Positions 60,770-64,000 of a DNA stretch of 64,000 bases are shown here, piece by piece. A program made the position numbers and the translations under genes. Below the pieces are notes generated by a model that had not been told where the DNA came from, ran no database searches, and saw only the letters and a program-made list of their open reading frames with translations. The stretch comes from Ridgeia piscesae (taxonomy: Eukaryota; Annelida; Polychaeta; Sabellida; Siboglinidae): positions 986,501 to 1,050,500 of the forward strand of contig JAODUO010000118.1 of the NCBI GenBank assembly GCA_025642075.2, read 5' to 3'. Numbering within the stretch: the first letter of the stretch is position 1; every line of letters starts with the position of its first letter.

Positions 60770-62897
60770 AATGTCATGAACGTAACACTGACCTCTATAC
60801 CCTACCTTTGTCAACCTTTCCAAGACCTGCGACAGTCGTGAAGGATTTTGAAAAATTATGAGCAAATCTGGGTGCTCAGACAAACTCTTCCTGATGGTAT
60901 GGCAATTCCAGGACGGCATGCAAGCTCAAGTCATTGGTGACGGAAAGTTCGCTTGTTCTGCACCCACGATCACGATGGAAGTGCAGGTCTACCCTTAACA
61001 TTTACTATTTTCTTGTGAGACCTTTCAGTGACCTATTTTTATGTAAAAATTGTATACAATTTAACTGACTCTATGCATATACCGTTTTGCAACAGGCTTC
61101 AATAAGCTTTACATATGCTTTATTAGAGGTATGGCATATATTAAATATTGTCATAGCATATAATGTTGTTTGTCAACCTTAACGTGTCCCTTGGTGATTG
61201 TTCTCCGTAAACAAAATAAGTCCAGTGACTATAAGATACATAATGATTAGCATGGGGAAGCTTTCTATGCCAATACTTATTTATAAGATCCACAAATAAA
61301 CATATGAATTTAAAATATTAACCTCATTAGAAAGATTATATATTTAGATATTCATTCACACCCAAATAGCGTCTTTAAACATACTCGTGGTCAAAGATGC
61401 AGTTAGATTAGACATTATTAGAATACTCAAAAATGGTCGTTATTGCGGTAGCGCAATTCCGAGAAAAAAATGGGCGGTAAATTCAAAACAACTTAGCTGC
61501 AAAGGGATGCGATTTGCATGTTAATAAACTATTATAATAATAACTACTAGCCCAACTTAAGAAAACTTCATTAAACTACTATAAAGATATAATTATCCGA
61601 ACCTATCGTAAATTCACTCATCAAATGCAAAAATAAATAACTAACTTAAACTGTTAAAAGTTACATGATGGCATTCTCTGCCATCTTGTGTCTCAGAAAA
61701 ATGTGGTTCCACCTTCATATGATCAAAATGAGCCTCATAAAAGAAGTTTTCTTGGACCTCCCCTCATGAACAGAAAAAGCCTAACCAGTACAAACGGCAA
61801 CCGGCCTACCGATGCGAACCTAATTGCTTTGACCGGGTAATATTTGCACCATTTTCAATTGGACTGGCTTGTTTTGCTTTTGGCTTTTCGTAGTCCTGTC
61901 GTATTTACTTCGCTGTAATACCTGTATGGTTGTCTTAAATACATTGTTATACATAAACCAATCCTACCGATAACGCAGGAGTATTTGCTGCAAGTATAGC
62001 GGAGGTTTGTGCCGGCCTGCGCCGGTGAGTGGGACGTGGATTACTGCAGCACGAAATGGGCGATATTGCAGGCGATAATAGCGAATATTGATAAATTATA
62101 AAACTGGGCGCTGTTTTTAAATTTAAGAATTAAGATGAACGGTCATCCCAAGTCGTCCATGTCCGCCATCAGACCAAATTACTTTCAACTGGCGTGAACC
62201 ACCATCCACTCACTCTCAGATAAAAGTTTGTAAACATTCGTGTGAACTGTGATCGAAGGCAAAGCGAAGCTGTCGCTAGAGTAGATGACTACGCATTAGC
62301 TAGATGCAACTGCCTATGGCTGAATAGCAGTCTAAGATTCATTTACTATGACACAGGCTCCATGACCATGGCCTAAACTGTCTGCGCCGTAGAACTAGTA
62401 CATTCCCAATTCAATTGATGTTTTTGTATATGAATGACATGTAGATAGCGATCATTCCTTGTCTAGGGTCGTGGCATAAAGAGCATACTTATTGTATCCA
62501 TTCCTTGAACAGGTGTATTTTATAAACCACAAAAAGTAAATAAAAAATTTAAACGTCTACTATGTTTGAGATATATCTAATTGCCAAAGTCATTGTTCAA
62601 GATATGCCAGATAAAAAAAGTTAACTGAACTAAATCTGAAGGACATTTTAGCAGACAAGATGACCATGTTTTAAAAACCTAGCTATATTCTTCAATTTGT
62701 TAGATGATAAATTATAAATAATTTGTTGTTGTTGTAATATTGTCGTCACCTGACACATGTATTGCACAGCTGTGTAACATGTAGTGTATACCCACCGTTA
62801 TTATGTAACTCTGAAACAATTCAAATAATTAGCTCAGACTTATGTATAATTTCACATGATGTACTGTAAGTGTAACATATAACTTTCTTGTTTTTAG
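60770..62897. other. Upstream region of TOE1
   Basis: No exon recognised. A more CpG-rich patch at about 61960-62300 may be the TOE1 promoter and leader, but I see no donor I would trust. Confidence 0.45.
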
Positions 62898-62905
62898 AAA
62901 CATCA

Positions 62906-63590
62906 ATGATGGGAGATGCAGGCACAGTGCCTGTCATTGAGGTACACAGTGAAAACTTTCGTGAGATGTGGCCAAGTCTGTTGCTTGCAATAAAATCAGC
63001 AAGTTTTGTTGCCATAGACACAGTGAGTATGGTGACATTTATTGAAATGTGTGCGGCAATTTCATGCATTTGTAAACAACATAAATGCATTTCTTTAGTG
63101 ACTTGAGCCATAGGTTTATTTATAGCAATTTGCCAAATATTAATGCACACATCATCTGATATTTATTTACAAAATACCTATAGTTGCTCATATCATATAA
63201 ATAAATGCAACTATCCTGCTTCGATGTATGTAAATTTATCATGAATAGGCATTATTTTTTTGACAGTATTCCTTAAATCAATGGTTGAACAATTTAAATC
63301 TTGAATTCTGCAAAATGACCATACATCATTTTAGCGCTACAGCTGTACTAAGAAATATAACTTAATATTAAGCCACAGCATTATATTATTTATTTAATGT
63401 CACAACTTTTCTTGTCACAATAATATTACCCCTAGATGAGCAATTTGAGCAGATTAGATCTTATTACCGACTGGCCTGAATAGTAATAATATATGTTATT
63501 AATGTTCTATATACACATGCATAAGGATATATTTTACATCGGTTTGTAGGAATTGAGTGGGCTGGGAAACAGAAAGAAACTCAATGTAAA
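62906..63590 (+). CDS. TOE1: TOE1 homologue (target of EGR1 deadenylase), first two visible exons, cut by window edge
   Basis: Exons 62898-63022 (ATG at 62906 or 62909) and 63550-63590 join in phase 0. The first encodes [20 protein letters not shown] and [12 protein letters not shown]; the second [13 protein letters not shown]. This matches the start of TOE1, a CAF1-type DEDD nuclease of Cajal bodies that trims small nuclear RNA 3' tails. The first two acidic catalytic residues (D and E of the DTE motif) are encoded on opposite sides of the intron. Splice sites are TTTTTAG, GTGAGT, TTTGTAG and GTGAGT. The rest of the nuclease, zinc finger and localisation signal lie to the right. An upstream coding exon cannot be excluded because the frame is open back into the acceptor. 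Confidence 0.88.
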
Positions 63591-64000
63591 GTGAGTATAC
63601 TGATTGTACTCTATGCAACAATGGGCATAAAGATGATTGTGTAACTAAATAATGAGATACCCTTATAAGGTCACAAGTATAAATTGTGGTGAAGAAACAT
63701 TATCGTGAAACACTAACAAGATATAAACATGTGATTTAATTGTGTATTCAGATACATATTTTTGAACACCCATTGTTTTTAGGTATTCAAACACATGCGG
63801 TTCACAAATATTAAACCTCTTAGTCTATAATAAATTATTATAAAACGATGGTTGAAATCTTGCATAGGATCTAGAGGGCTCACTCGAGTGGTTTGGACTA
63901 ATTTTCAATTTATCCAAGGTGGAGAACTGGGAGGGCACATATTTCAATAGGTTGTATAAAGAGTTTGCCACATGTTAATGTTTTGTTGCGACACATTGAA
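63591..64000 (+). other. TOE1 intron
   Basis: AT-rich; the next expected block (around LLNQC-IEERY) is not seen before the window ends. Confidence 0.7.

Overview
The window is nuclear DNA of an animal, almost certainly an invertebrate and most likely a mollusc or another lophotrochozoan. Genes are split by GT-AG introns, the protein set is metazoan (a zyxin/LPP-like protein, RSPRY1, TOE1, a MEP-1-like zinc-finger protein, two ciliary microtubule inner proteins), intergenic DNA is AT-rich, and microsatellites, minisatellites and fragments of a LINE, a SINE and a MITE are frequent. The taxon is inferred, not proven. No bacterial or viral gene is visible.

Layout from left to right. 1-7.5 kb is intron of a minus-strand zyxin/LPP-like gene, whose large first coding exon lies at 7497-9069. 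A head-to-head intergenic region holding a 22-bp minisatellite (10.7-12.9 and 13.15-13.33 kb) separates it from a plus-strand CIMIP1 (C20orf85) homologue (three exons, 13686-16646). About 5 kb of non-coding DNA follows. Then comes the main gene, a minus-strand RSPRY1 homologue rebuilt here as 14 coding exons from 43870 down to 21563 (597 residues, signal-anchor, SPRY, RING). Its largest intron contains an unrecognised two-exon gene on the opposite strand (29496-31385). Next are a plus-strand CFAP90 (C5orf49) homologue (46460-48718), a minus-strand MEP-1-like zinc-finger gene (50400-53921), its probable promoter near 58 kb, a doubtful plus-strand candidate gene near 59.7-60.8 kb, and the first exons of a plus-strand TOE1 deadenylase gene running off the right edge. 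Neighbouring genes alternate head-to-head and tail-to-tail.

The most unusual feature is in RSPRY1. Three of its 13 introns contain tandem arrays whose repeat unit is a copy of that intron's own 3' splice acceptor plus the first bases of the following exon: 49 bp x about 57 before the exon encoding [10 protein letters not shown]; 71 bp x 12 before the first RING exon; 55 bp x about 4 before the terminal RING exon. The units are unrelated between introns, so the same kind of duplication seems to have arisen three times in one gene. Each array presents the spliceosome with many near-identical acceptors, and in consensus copies all but the exon-proximal one lead to a frameshift or early stop. The same gene also has an 11-nt microexon and a GC-AG intron.

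Functionally, CIMIP1 and CFAP90 are both proteins of the ciliary axoneme, so this locus carries two cilia genes flanking RSPRY1. The other genes act in adhesion/actin signalling (zyxin/LPP-like), ubiquitin ligation (RSPRY1), chromatin repression (MEP-1-like) and RNA 3' trimming (TOE1). I see no operon-like coupling.
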